In this document: piece by piece, positions 1 to 4,851 of the stretch | How the letters are laid out: every line of letters begins with the position of its first letter | Position numbering within the stretch: the first letter of the stretch is position 1 | Assembly (NCBI GenBank): GCA_937894515.1 | Contig: CALCRH010000163.1 | Location: forward strand, 1-11,667 | DNA from: an uncultured Clostridia bacterium | GTDB taxonomy: Bacteria; Bacillota; Clostridia; Oscillospirales; Oscillospiraceae | DNA length: 11,667 nucleotides | Reading direction: 5' to 3' | Made by a program: the position numbers and the translations under genes | Notes under the pieces: generated by a model | What the model saw: only the letters and a program-made list of their open reading frames with translations | Told to the model about the DNA's origin: nothing | Databases searched by the model: none

Positions 1-74
1 CAGAACAGAACTGGCGGCCTAAATCTTTTGTGTCTACTAACTATTGACTACTTCACACCCGGGTGCGATTTCTT

Positions 75-509
75 TTAAAAGAATTGGCGGATCTCGTTAC
101 CCAACTGCTCTTCCACGGCGACCAGTGTACGGCACAGGGCGCGGGCGGGGACTTCTGCACCCTTGTACTGCTCCAGATAGCCCTTGAGGGATTTGATCCC
201 CATGTCGCAGCCGCCGGAGATAATCTCCGCGATGCTCTCCTCGGAGCTGTCCACTGTCAGTTTGGCGTTGGTCTTGACGGAGGCCATCTTACGGGCCACG
301 GGATGGGGCTCCCGCTCCTTGCCGCCGCATTTTTTCAGCATGTCCTCTACCTCGCGTCCGATCCATTCGTGCTGTTGGCGGCTGGTGTTCAGCAGAGCGC
401 GCATCTCCGGTGTTTTGGCGTAGTCCCGTACACCGTCCAGGGAGTCGGTGGCCATTTTGACCCCGGCGTCACATTCTTTCAGCAGAGAAAAGGTATCCTC
501 ATTGGTCAT
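75..509 (-). CDS. Predicted four-helix ferritin-like protein (DUF2383-like), 144 aa
   Basis: The product is a soluble, charged, almost wholly helical protein with no signal peptide or membrane segment. Residues about 5-60 and 75-144 read as two pairs of amphipathic helices. The N-terminal half, with an acidic-rich first helix and a QQHEWIGREVEDML segment near residues 44-57, resembles the ferritin-like four-helix proteins of the DUF2383 type; this is pattern recognition, not a search result. I see no clear pair of ExxH metal motifs, so iron binding cannot be claimed. The start at 509 is supported by AAGGAGG, which begins inside the TAA stop of the 59-aa gene upstream (12-nt gap), so the two are probably translationally coupled. 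No convincing terminator lies after the stop; only a weak CGCAC/GTGTG hairpin near 54-67 is present. The gene is probably real, but its function is unknown. Confidence 0.72.
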   Translation of the reverse strand: MTNEDTFSLLKECDAGVKMATDSLDGVRDYAKTPEMRALLNTSRQQHEWIGREVEDMLKKCGGKEREPHPVARKMASVKTNAKLTVDSSEESIAEIISGGCDMGIKSLKGYLEQYKGAEVPARALCRTLVAVEEQLGNEIRQFF

Positions 510-521
510 GTCGGTTCCTCC

Positions 522-701
522 TTAAAATATCTTTGGGCGTTTGTCCAGTCCCACGTCCGCCGCGGCTTCCTCCAGCTCTTTCATACAGCGGATATCCCGG
601 GCTTGAAGCTGGTTTTGGGTCTCCGGCGGCAGGGCATAGAAAAATTCGTAGGCGGTGGGGTCACTGTTCAGAAGATCGGTCAGATCCTTGCTGTACTTCA
701 T
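522..701 (-). CDS. Small uncharacterised protein, 59 aa
   Basis: The protein begins MKYSKDLTDLL and ends DKRPKIF. It is soluble and acidic, with a YEFFYALPPE segment at residues 18-27 followed by a helix rich in Glu and Ala (residues 40-50). I do not recognise the family; the sequence looks like a short helical adaptor-type protein. The frame is open further upstream, but the ATG at 701-699 is the only start with a good ribosome binding site (GGAGGT, 9-nt spacing). That site lies inside the 3' arm of the obgE terminator hairpin, and the start codon is one base beyond its U-tract, so expression must depend on read-through or on melting the hairpin. The TAA stop overlaps the ribosome binding site of the next gene. 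Confidence 0.65.
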   Translation of the reverse strand: MKYSKDLTDLLNSDPTAYEFFYALPPETQNQLQARDIRCMKELEEAAADVGLDKRPKIF

Positions 702-740
702 GAAAAAAGCACCTCCGCGCTTAGCTTGCGCGAAGGTGCT
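702..740 (-). terminator. obgE terminator overlapping the next gene's ribosome binding site
   Basis: On the minus strand the arms at 740-728 and 720-708 form a stem of about 13 bp (one G-U pair) around a 7-nt loop. The 3' arm runs straight into six T residues (708-703). The stem starts 13 bases after the obgE stop, so it is a textbook intrinsic terminator. Its 3' arm contains GGAGGT, the ribosome binding site of the 59-aa gene. Confidence 0.85.
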
Positions 741-753
741 GGTTTTTATGCAA

Positions 754-2034
754 TTATCGCTGATATTCGAACTCCAGATTGTACATGCTGACGATGTCGC
801 CGTCCTGAATGCCCATCTGCTCCAACTGATCGAACAGACCGCTCTGGCGCAGCATTTTGTCGAAATACATCCGGCTTTCGTAGTCGGAGAAGTTGATATT
901 CGCCATGAGCCGCTGAAGCCACGGACCCTCCACCAGCCAGGTGTTGTCCTCGTGCTCAATGTGGAGCGGCTCACTGGTATCCACCTGGGGCGGGCGGGGC
1001 ACATACTCCGGTTCGTAGACCGTTACCGGCGGCAGCTCGGCGAGGCGCTGGGCGATGCGCTGTACCAGTTCCCGGGTACCCTGATGGGTGGCGGCGGACA
1101 TGGCCATGAATTCGTAGCCCGCTTGTTCCACATGGGCGCGGAAGGCGTCCAATTGGTCGGGATCGGCCAGCAGGTCGGTCTTATTGGCCACCACGATCTG
1201 GGGTCGGGTGGCAAGTTCCGGAGAGTACTCCTTCAGCTCGGCGTTGATGGCATCGAAGTCCGCAATGGGATCCCGGCCTTCGCTGCCGGAAACGTCCACC
1301 AGATGCACCAGCAGACGGCAGCGATCAATGTGGCGCAGGAAGTCGTGTCCCAAGCCTGCGCCTTCGCTGGCGCCCTCGATGATGCCGGGGATGTCCGCCA
1401 TGACAAAGCTGACGCCGTCATCTACATAGACCACGCCCAGATTGGGGTAGAGGGTGGTAAAGTGGTAGTTGGCGATCTTGGGGTGAGCCTTGCTGACCAC
1501 GGACAGCAGGGTGGATTTGCCCACGTTGGGGAAGCCCACCAGTCCCACATCGGCCAGGAGCTTCAGCTCCAGCACCACGTCGTGGCTCTCACCGGGGAGT
1601 CCGGCCTTGGCAAAACGGGGTACCTGACGGGTGGGAGTGGCAAAGTGTTGGTTGCCCCAGCCGCCACGACCGCCCTTACACAGGACGAAAGGCTCGCTGT
1701 CGGACATATCCTTGATGATCTCATTGGTCTCGGCATCCCGAACCAACGTGCCCCGGGGAACCCGTATGGTCAGGCTCTCGCCGTCTCGTCCGGATTTGCG
1801 GCCGCCCTGACCATCCATGCCGTTGGTGGCCACGTATTTGCGCTTGTAGCGAAAGTCCATCAGGGTGGAAATGTTGTCATCTACCAGCAAAATGATGGAG
1901 CCGCCGTCGCCGCCGTCACCGCCGTCAGGACCGCCGGCCGCTACATATTTTTCCCGGTGGAACGCCACCGCACCATTGCCGCCGTTGCCGGCACGGCAGG
2001 TGATGCGGGCTTTGTCGATAAATGTGGTTGCCAT
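754..2034 (-). CDS. obgE: Obg-family GTPase ObgE/CgtA, 426 aa
   Basis: This is the conserved GTPase that acts in late 50S ribosome assembly and in (p)ppGpp-linked growth control. All three Obg domains are visible. The glycine-rich Obg fold covers residues 1-158, with GNGG and GGPDGGDGGDGG repeats. The G domain begins near 160: P-loop GFPNVGKS 167-174, switch I threonines 193-194, DIPG 214-217, NKTD 284-287 and SAA 313-315. The C-terminal OCT domain spans roughly 343-426 and ends in a conserved DGDIVSMYNLEFEY-type tail. Length is normal for clostridial Obg. The start at 2034 has AAGGAGG 8 nt upstream. In Firmicutes obg usually follows rpmA closely; here a terminator and a 337-bp repeat-filled gap intervene, and the gene has its own promoter at 2073-2101. 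Confidence 0.97.
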   Translation of the reverse strand: MATTFIDKARITCRAGNGGNGAVAFHREKYVAAGGPDGGDGGDGGSIILLVDDNISTLMDFRYKRKYVATNGMDGQGGRKSGRDGESLTIRVPRGTLVRDAETNEIIKDMSDSEPFVLCKGGRGGWGNQHFATPTRQVPRFAKAGLPGESHDVVLELKLLADVGLVGFPNVGKSTLLSVVSKAHPKIANYHFTTLYPNLGVVYVDDGVSFVMADIPGIIEGASEGAGLGHDFLRHIDRCRLLVHLVDVSGSEGRDPIADFDAINAELKEYSPELATRPQIVVANKTDLLADPDQLDAFRAHVEQAGYEFMAMSAATHQGTRELVQRIAQRLAELPPVTVYEPEYVPRPPQVDTSEPLHIEHEDNTWLVEGPWLQRLMANINFSDYESRMYFDKMLRQSGLFDQLEQMGIQDGDIVSMYNLEFEYQR

Positions 2035-2072
2035 GTTGTCAACCTCCTTGGGGTTTGTTTTTATTCTGCCCT

Positions 2073-2101
2073 ATTTTACAAGAAAATGACGGGGGAGTCA
2101 A
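2073..2101 (-). promoter_or_regulatory. Sigma-A promoter of obgE
   Basis: On the minus strand TTGACT (2101-2096) and TAAAAT (2078-2073) are separated by exactly 17 bp, about 40 bp upstream of the obgE start. The same two hexamers with the same spacer occur before mtnN. Confidence 0.75.
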
Positions 2102-2119
2102 GGGAGGAAGGCATAAATG

Positions 2120-2173
2120 TGTAGGGGAGGCCCTGTGTGGCCTCCCGTGGGCGACCGCAAGGGTCGCCCCTAC
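2120..2173. repeat. Dispersed two-hairpin repeat, copy 1
   Basis: TGTAG at 2120-2124 and CTAC at 2170-2173 enclose two adjacent perfect hairpins. The first pairs GGGAGGCC (2125-2132) with GGCCTCCC (2139-2146). The second pairs GGGCGACC (2149-2156) with the GGTCGCCC core of 2161-2169 around a GCAA loop. The two are separated by GT. The last 27 bases (2147-2173) are identical to 7259-7285. The architecture matches 3519-3574. Confidence 0.8.
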
Positions 2174-2320
2174 GATATTGCGGTGCTCCGGGTCGTCCGC
2201 CCCTACGGTGGAACGGGAAATCCCGTCCCCTACAATCGTGCAGCACCGTTTTCGAAAACCATGTAGGGGACGGCCTCCGGACATCCCGTGGTTCGGGTCA
2301 TCGAGGACACCGATCCCTAC
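2174..2320. repeat. Degenerate copies of the GTAGGGG/CCCCTAC repeat and linker
   Basis: No gene is seen here. The stretch is a mosaic of the same repeat. A 17-base piece at 2192-2208 recurs at 7128-7144. An ACGGGA/TCCCGT hairpin leads to CCCCTACA at 2227-2234. Ten bases later comes a 23-bp linker (2245-2267) with the palindrome GTTTTCGAAAAC, which recurs with one mismatch at 3585-3607. A final unit runs from GTAGGG (2263-2268) to CCCTAC (2315-2320), with decayed internal stems such as CCCG/CGGG (2285-2297). Confidence 0.65.
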
Positions 2321-2325
2321 GAAAT

Positions 2326-2361
2326 AAAAAATCTCCCCGACGGGTGTCGGGGAGATTTTTT
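2326..2361. terminator. Bidirectional terminator after rpmA
   Basis: A perfect 16-bp inverted repeat, AAAAAATCTCCCCGAC against GTCGGGGAGATTTTTT, has a GGGT loop. On the minus strand it begins 10 bases after the rpmA stop and ends in T6. It should end the rplU-prp-rpmA transcript and isolate obgE. Confidence 0.93.
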
Positions 2362-2371
2362 ACTCAACTCA

Positions 2372-2653
2372 TTATTCAGCAGGATAAACGGATGCCTGCT
2401 TGCGGTCTTTGCCCAGACGCTCGAAACGCAGGACGCCATCGACCTTGGCGAACAGGGTGTCGTCAGTACCGATGCCCACGTTGGTGCCGGGATGAATGTG
2501 GGTACCACGCTGGCGAACCAGAATGTTACCCGCCAGAACGAACTGACCGTCGGCGCGCTTGGGACCAAGGCGCTTGGACTCGGAATCACGGCCGTTCTTG
2601 GTGGAGCCCATACCTTTTTTATGGGCGAAGAATTGCAAACCGATGTTCAACAT
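2372..2653 (-). CDS. rpmA: 50S ribosomal protein L27, 93 aa, with cleavable N-terminal extension
   Basis: L27 sits at the peptidyl-transferase centre of the large subunit. The body is typical (GSTKNGRDSESKRLG at 16-30, GNILVRQRGTHIHPG near 43-57). The N terminus MLNIGLQFF is the Firmicutes-type extension that Prp removes between Phe9 and Ala10, exposing the mature AHKKG end that reaches the tRNA; the cleavage is known from Staphylococcus aureus and is inferred here from the motif. The gene that should encode the protease lies immediately upstream. The ribosome binding site is AAAGGATG, about 9 nt before the ATG. It is the last gene of the rplU-prp-rpmA operon. Confidence 0.97.
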   Translation of the reverse strand: MLNIGLQFFAHKKGMGSTKNGRDSESKRLGPKRADGQFVLAGNILVRQRGTHIHPGTNVGIGTDDTLFAKVDGVLRFERLGKDRKQASVYPAE

Positions 2654-2693
2654 TTCAAGTACATCCTTTCTATAAGATGATCGAAAAGGAGCT

Positions 2694-3023
2694 TTACGCT
2701 TCCATGACTTCGATATGTTCCGGATACTCGTCGTGGAGCTCTGCCAGATACACCATCAGCCCCGTCAGCAGATTCTGACAGGTGGACTCAGCCGTTTGGC
2801 CCAGTCCGCCGGGGAGACGGAACGCGATACTGGCGTCAGCTTCGTTGACTTTCACCGAGGCACACAGACCCATCACGTCATTGATGGTCGCCTCCACCAG
2901 ACGCACGGCGCTGGTAATGGCGGCGCAGACGATGTCCTCGCCTTCTTGGGCGAAGCCGCTGTGTCCCGTTGCATCGAATCCCACGATGCGGCGTTCCTCT
3001 GTGAGGAATGTGACTGTCGTCAT
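2694..3023 (-). CDS. prp: Ribosomal-processing cysteine protease Prp, 109 aa
   Basis: This is a member of the Prp (YsxB, formerly DUF464) family of cysteine proteases, which cleave the N-terminal extension from L27. The catalytic dyad is visible as His21 in GHSG (20-23) and Cys33 in DIVCAAITSAV (30-40), with the expected 12-residue spacing. The C-terminal half is the usual alpha/beta region ending in a helix (LLTGLMVYLAEL). Length is normal. The gene lies 6 nt after the rplU stop and 40 nt before rpmA, the invariant Firmicutes order that puts the protease between the two ribosomal proteins. Its ribosome binding site is weak (AAGG, formed partly from the rplU stop), which suggests coupling to rplU translation. 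Confidence 0.95.
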   Translation of the reverse strand: MTTVTFLTEERRIVGFDATGHSGFAQEGEDIVCAAITSAVRLVEATINDVMGLCASVKVNEADASIAFRLPGGLGQTAESTCQNLLTGLMVYLAELHDEYPEHIEVMEA

Positions 3024-3029
3024 ACTGCC

Positions 3030-3341
3030 TTAGAAGGAGATCTTACCGATCTCAACCTTGGTGTAGGGCTGACGATGACCCTGACGTTTGCGATAGCCCT
3101 TCTTGGGGGTGTACTTGAAGATACGAATCTTCTTGCCCTTGCCGTTCTTCACGACCTTGGCATCCACCTTTGCGCCCTCCACCACGGGAGTGCCAAACTT
3201 GGTGTTCTCACCATCGACGATGGCCAGAACCTGATCGAAAACCACGGCGTCACCAGCCTCAACGTTCAGCTTTTCGATGAACAGAGTGTCACCCTCGGAG
3301 ACGTTGTACTGCTTACCACCGGTCACGATAATAGCCTGCAT
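3030..3341 (-). CDS. rplU: 50S ribosomal protein L21, 103 aa
   Basis: L21 is a large-subunit protein that binds 23S rRNA during assembly. The whole protein is recognisable: MQAIIVTGGKQYNVSEGD at the N terminus, then the basic KGKKIRIFKYTPKKGYRKRQGHRQPYT segment (68-94), which is the rRNA-binding C-terminal region. Length is the family norm. It is the first gene of the L21-Prp-L27 operon, with a perfect-consensus promoter about 90 bp upstream and a structured leader between. The ribosome binding site is modest (GGCAGGTG about 9 nt before ATG). Confidence 0.97.
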   Translation of the reverse strand: MQAIIVTGGKQYNVSEGDTLFIEKLNVEAGDAVVFDQVLAIVDGENTKFGTPVVEGAKVDAKVVKNGKGKKIRIFKYTPKKGYRKRQGHRQPYTKVEIGKISF

Positions 3342-3431
3342 TCTTGTTGCACCTGCCTTTCCTTTAATACGGACTCGCTGTCGGGGGCGGCCTATCTTGG
3401 TGATAGACGCTTTTTACCCATTCAAAGCGGC
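3342..3431 (-). promoter_or_regulatory. Putative L21 leader RNA (5' UTR of rplU)
   Basis: The predicted transcript carries a leader of about 90 nt. It can form a 5' hairpin (CGCTTT 3429-3424 with AAAGCG 3413-3408) and a second hairpin (CTATC/GATAG, 3406-3392). Firmicutes rplU messages often have an autoregulatory L21 leader. Identity with that family is inferred from position and structure only. Confidence 0.5.
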
Positions 3432-3437
3432 TTACCT

Positions 3438-3466
3438 ATTATATATGGCGAAACCGGGTTTGTCAA
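3438..3466 (-). promoter_or_regulatory. Consensus sigma-A promoter of rplU-prp-rpmA
   Basis: TTGACA (3466-3461) and TATAAT (3443-3438) are both exact consensus hexamers with a 17-bp spacer, as expected for a highly expressed ribosomal protein operon. Transcription should begin near 3431. Confidence 0.9.
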
Positions 3467-3518
3467 CAAATTTTTACCGGTTTTTTTGGAGAATTTCACG
3501 AAAAAGGGACAAAATCCA

Positions 3519-3574
3519 TGTAGGGGTCGATGCCTACATCGACCTGTGGGCGGATGTGGGCATCCGCCCCTACA
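3519..3574. repeat. Dispersed two-hairpin repeat, copy 2
   Basis: TGTAG (3519-3523) and CTACA (3570-3574) enclose two perfect hairpins. The first pairs GGTCGATG (3525-3532) with CATCGACC (3537-3544). The second pairs GGGCGGATG (3548-3556) with CATCCGCCC (3561-3569). The layout is that of copy 1 at 2120-2173, but the stem sequences differ and pairing is kept. Confidence 0.8.
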
Positions 3575-3584
3575 AAATGTCATT

Positions 3585-3607
3585 ACCGTTTCCGAAAACC
3601 ATGTAGG
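3585..3607. repeat. 23-bp repeat linker, second copy
   Basis: This segment matches 2245-2267 at 22 of 23 positions, including the near-palindromic GTTTCCGAAAAC core. It begins 10 bases after a CCCCTACA boundary, as the first copy does, and ends in CCATGTAGG, the bases that open a new two-hairpin unit. Confidence 0.75.
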
Positions 3608-3636
3608 AAATGGACTCGCCTATTCCGTTTTACCGA

Positions 3637-3846
3637 TCATTCAAAGTAAAAGAGGTCCTCAAACTTCTGATCCAGCGCGACGCAGAGGATCAGGGCCAAT
3701 TTTGCGGTGGGATTGAACTGTCCCGTTTCGATGGAGCTGATGGTATTGCGGGAGACACCGACCATTTCCGCCAACTGCGTTTGGGAGAACCCGGCCTGCG
3801 TCCGCGCGTCTTTTATCCTGTTTTTCAGTATCAATTTATCGTCCAT
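3637..3846 (-). CDS. XRE-family HTH transcriptional regulator, 69 aa
   Basis: The protein is a minimal Cro/C1-type helix-turn-helix consisting almost only of the DNA-binding domain. The motif spans about residues 18-43: GFSQTQLAEMVGVSRNTISSIE, with the recognition helix around SRNTISSIE. A short C-terminal tail ends in KFEDLFYFE, typical of YozG-like small regulators. It starts 4 nt after the stop of the upstream membrane-protein gene with no strong ribosome binding site of its own, so translation is probably coupled. In such pairs the regulator commonly represses its own promoter; three GCCAAGTTT repeats across the operon promoter at 4190-4260 are the obvious candidate operator, an inference not tested here. 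Confidence 0.93.
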   Translation of the reverse strand: MDDKLILKNRIKDARTQAGFSQTQLAEMVGVSRNTISSIETGQFNPTAKLALILCVALDQKFEDLFYFE

Positions 3847-3850
3847 GGCG

Positions 3851-4174
3851 TCACCCGATAAAGTTCAGAATGACCATCACGGCAGCATAAACGGCAAATA
3901 CGCTCCAAAACACCGCGAGAGCGAAATCGCGTTTCTTTTTCAGCTTCGCGGCTTTGTAGATCCACAGTCCCGCACCGGTGGACATGATGATCAGAAAGTA
4001 GCCGTAGTTCGTACCGATGTCCAATATGGCCCGCTCTACCAGCATCAACACAAAGGTGACGGACAGAGCGATCAGGCCGCCGATCCGCTGCCCTTTGCTG
4101 ACAACCTCCAGCTCATAGATGTCCTTGTTCTGATTTTCGTTTCTGCTCTTTTCCAGAATTTCTTCTTTTTTCAT
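3851..4174 (-). CDS. Small membrane protein, DUF6442-like, 107 aa
   Basis: The protein has a charged N-terminal region, MKKEEILEKSRNENQNKD (residues 1-18), followed by three hydrophobic segments at about 31-47, 56-73 and 85-105, with a Lys-rich loop (75-82) between the last two. The opening motif matches small clostridial membrane proteins usually found next to XRE regulators (DUF6442, from memory). The biochemical role is unknown. An upstream in-frame ATG at 4237 and another at 4180 were rejected: the AAGGAG ribosome binding site lies 9 nt before the ATG at 4174, and the 4237 codon falls inside the -35 hexamer. The promoter is at 4209-4237, and the regulator gene follows after 4 nt. Confidence 0.85.
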   Translation of the reverse strand: MKKEEILEKSRNENQNKDIYELEVVSKGQRIGGLIALSVTFVLMLVERAILDIGTNYGYFLIIMSTGAGLWIYKAAKLKKKRDFALAVFWSVFAVYAAVMVILNFIG

Positions 4175-4189
4175 GTTTTCCATCTCCTT

Positions 4190-4260
4190 GCCAAGTTTTG
4201 TTGTCATCAATATAGCGCTGCCAAGTTTACTTGTCAATAGGCTTCGCCAAGTTTTCTTTG
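4190..4260. promoter_or_regulatory. Three GCCAAGTTT direct repeats, likely XRE operator
   Basis: GCCAAGTTT begins at 4190, 4220 and 4246. The middle copy extends to the inverted repeat CAAGT-TT-ACTTG. The copies lie downstream of the -10, in the spacer and upstream of the -35 of the DUF6442/XRE operon promoter. Such placement is what an autorepressing XRE protein would use. Confidence 0.65.
4209..4237 (-). promoter_or_regulatory. Sigma-A promoter of the DUF6442-XRE operon
   Basis: On the minus strand TTGACA (4237-4232) and TATATT (4214-4209) are separated by 17 bp. The expected start of transcription is about 4202, giving a leader of under 30 nt before the ATG at 4174. Confidence 0.8.
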
Positions 4261-4270
4261 CAAATTTTTA

Positions 4271-4299
4271 CCCGCCGAAGAGGAGCGCTCTTTGGCGGG
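4271..4299. other. Isolated 12-bp hairpin
   Basis: CCCGCCGAAGAG and CTCTTTGGCGGG pair with one G-U around a 5-nt loop. No T-run follows on either strand, so it is not a clear intrinsic terminator. It could be a backup stop for luxS read-through or insulation for the XRE operon promoter. Confidence 0.5.
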
Positions 4300-4314
4300 G
4301 TTAGAATGATGGCT

Positions 4315-4345
4315 TGTAGGGCGACCACATAGGGTCGCCCCTACA
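4315..4345. repeat. Single-hairpin form of the dispersed repeat
   Basis: TGTAGGGCGACC and GGTCGCCCCTACA form one hairpin with the same TGTAG/CTACA ends as the two-hairpin copies and a 6-nt loop. The left arm has one G fewer than the right. It abuts the T-tract of the luxS terminator. Confidence 0.75.
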
Positions 4346-4375
4346 AAAACCGCGGCGGAGAGTTGCTCCGCCGCG
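4345..4375 (-). terminator. luxS terminator
   Basis: On the minus strand CGCGGCGGAG (4375-4366) pairs with CTCCGCCGCG (4360-4351) around a 5-nt loop, followed by GTTTTTG. It begins 7 bases after the luxS stop. Confidence 0.9.
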
Positions 4376-4382
4376 TTCTATC

Positions 4383-4850
4383 TTATTTCTCCGGATAGGC
4401 CAGTTTTTCCACGTTCCAGTCGGCGATGAGGGAGGAATAGAACTTGCACTGTGCAGTGGCAAGAGCAACATCGAGGTTGACATAATTTCCACATTCTTTG
4501 GCACTCTTGCCGGGCATTTCGCCGTCATAGACGGCGGCATCGGCAAAGACCTTTTTGACCAGCTCCACCGCGTCCTCCACGGTCACGAGGTCGTTGTCGA
4601 ACAGGAAGTAGAAGCCGGTCTGGCAGCCCATGGGCCCGAAGTAGACCACGGCGTCTTTGGCGGGACTGTTGCGGAGCATGGTGGCGATGATGTGCTCGAC
4701 GGAGTGCATCTCGGCATTGGTGAGCAGGTCGCCGGTGTTGGGCTTTTTGAAGCGCAGATCAAAGGTCACCACGCTGCCGTCCCGGCGGCTGTAATACAGA
4801 CCCGGTACCAGCACGTTATGGTCTACGGTAAAGCTTGCAATTCGTTCCAT
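4383..4850 (-). CDS. luxS: S-ribosylhomocysteine lyase LuxS, 155 aa
   Basis: LuxS cleaves S-ribosylhomocysteine to homocysteine and DPD, the precursor of the autoinducer AI-2, in the cytoplasm. The metal site is visible as the HSVEH motif (His49, Glu52, His53) plus Cys120 in KECGNY. The second conserved cysteine, Cys76 in GPMGCQTGFY (72-81), is the catalytic one. Length and order match the family. The gene is the second of the mtnN-luxS operon: its ATG is 1 nt past the mtnN stop and its GGAGGT ribosome binding site is the last two sense codons of mtnN, so the two are translationally coupled. A strong terminator follows. Confidence 0.98.
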   Translation of the reverse strand: MERIASFTVDHNVLVPGLYYSRRDGSVVTFDLRFKKPNTGDLLTNAEMHSVEHIIATMLRNSPAKDAVVYFGPMGCQTGFYFLFDNDLVTVEDAVELVKKVFADAAVYDGEMPGKSAKECGNYVNLDVALATAQCKFYSSLIADWNVEKLAYPEK

Positions 4851-4851
4851 A

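Noticed and set aside
1..74. Possible end of a mobile element: the left edge (GTGTCTACTAACTATTGAC region, 29-47) looks unlike the neighbouring DNA
   Set aside because: No transposase, matching inverted repeat or target duplication is in the window, so it cannot be supported. I see nothing else in these bases beyond a weak hairpin near 54-67.
655..2124. Long 489-aa open frame on the plus strand opposite obgE
   Set aside because: It is the antisense shadow of obgE, a fully supported GTPase gene. The translation has no recognisable domain and no ribosome binding site.
2715..3716. 333-aa plus-strand open frame across prp, rplU and the leader
   Set aside because: It crosses two conserved genes, a promoter and a repeat on the opposite strand, with no domain of its own.
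2120..4345. CRISPR-like array, because of repeated palindromic units
   Set aside because: The units are not regularly spaced, the variable parts are hairpin stems rather than unique spacers, and no cas genes are present.
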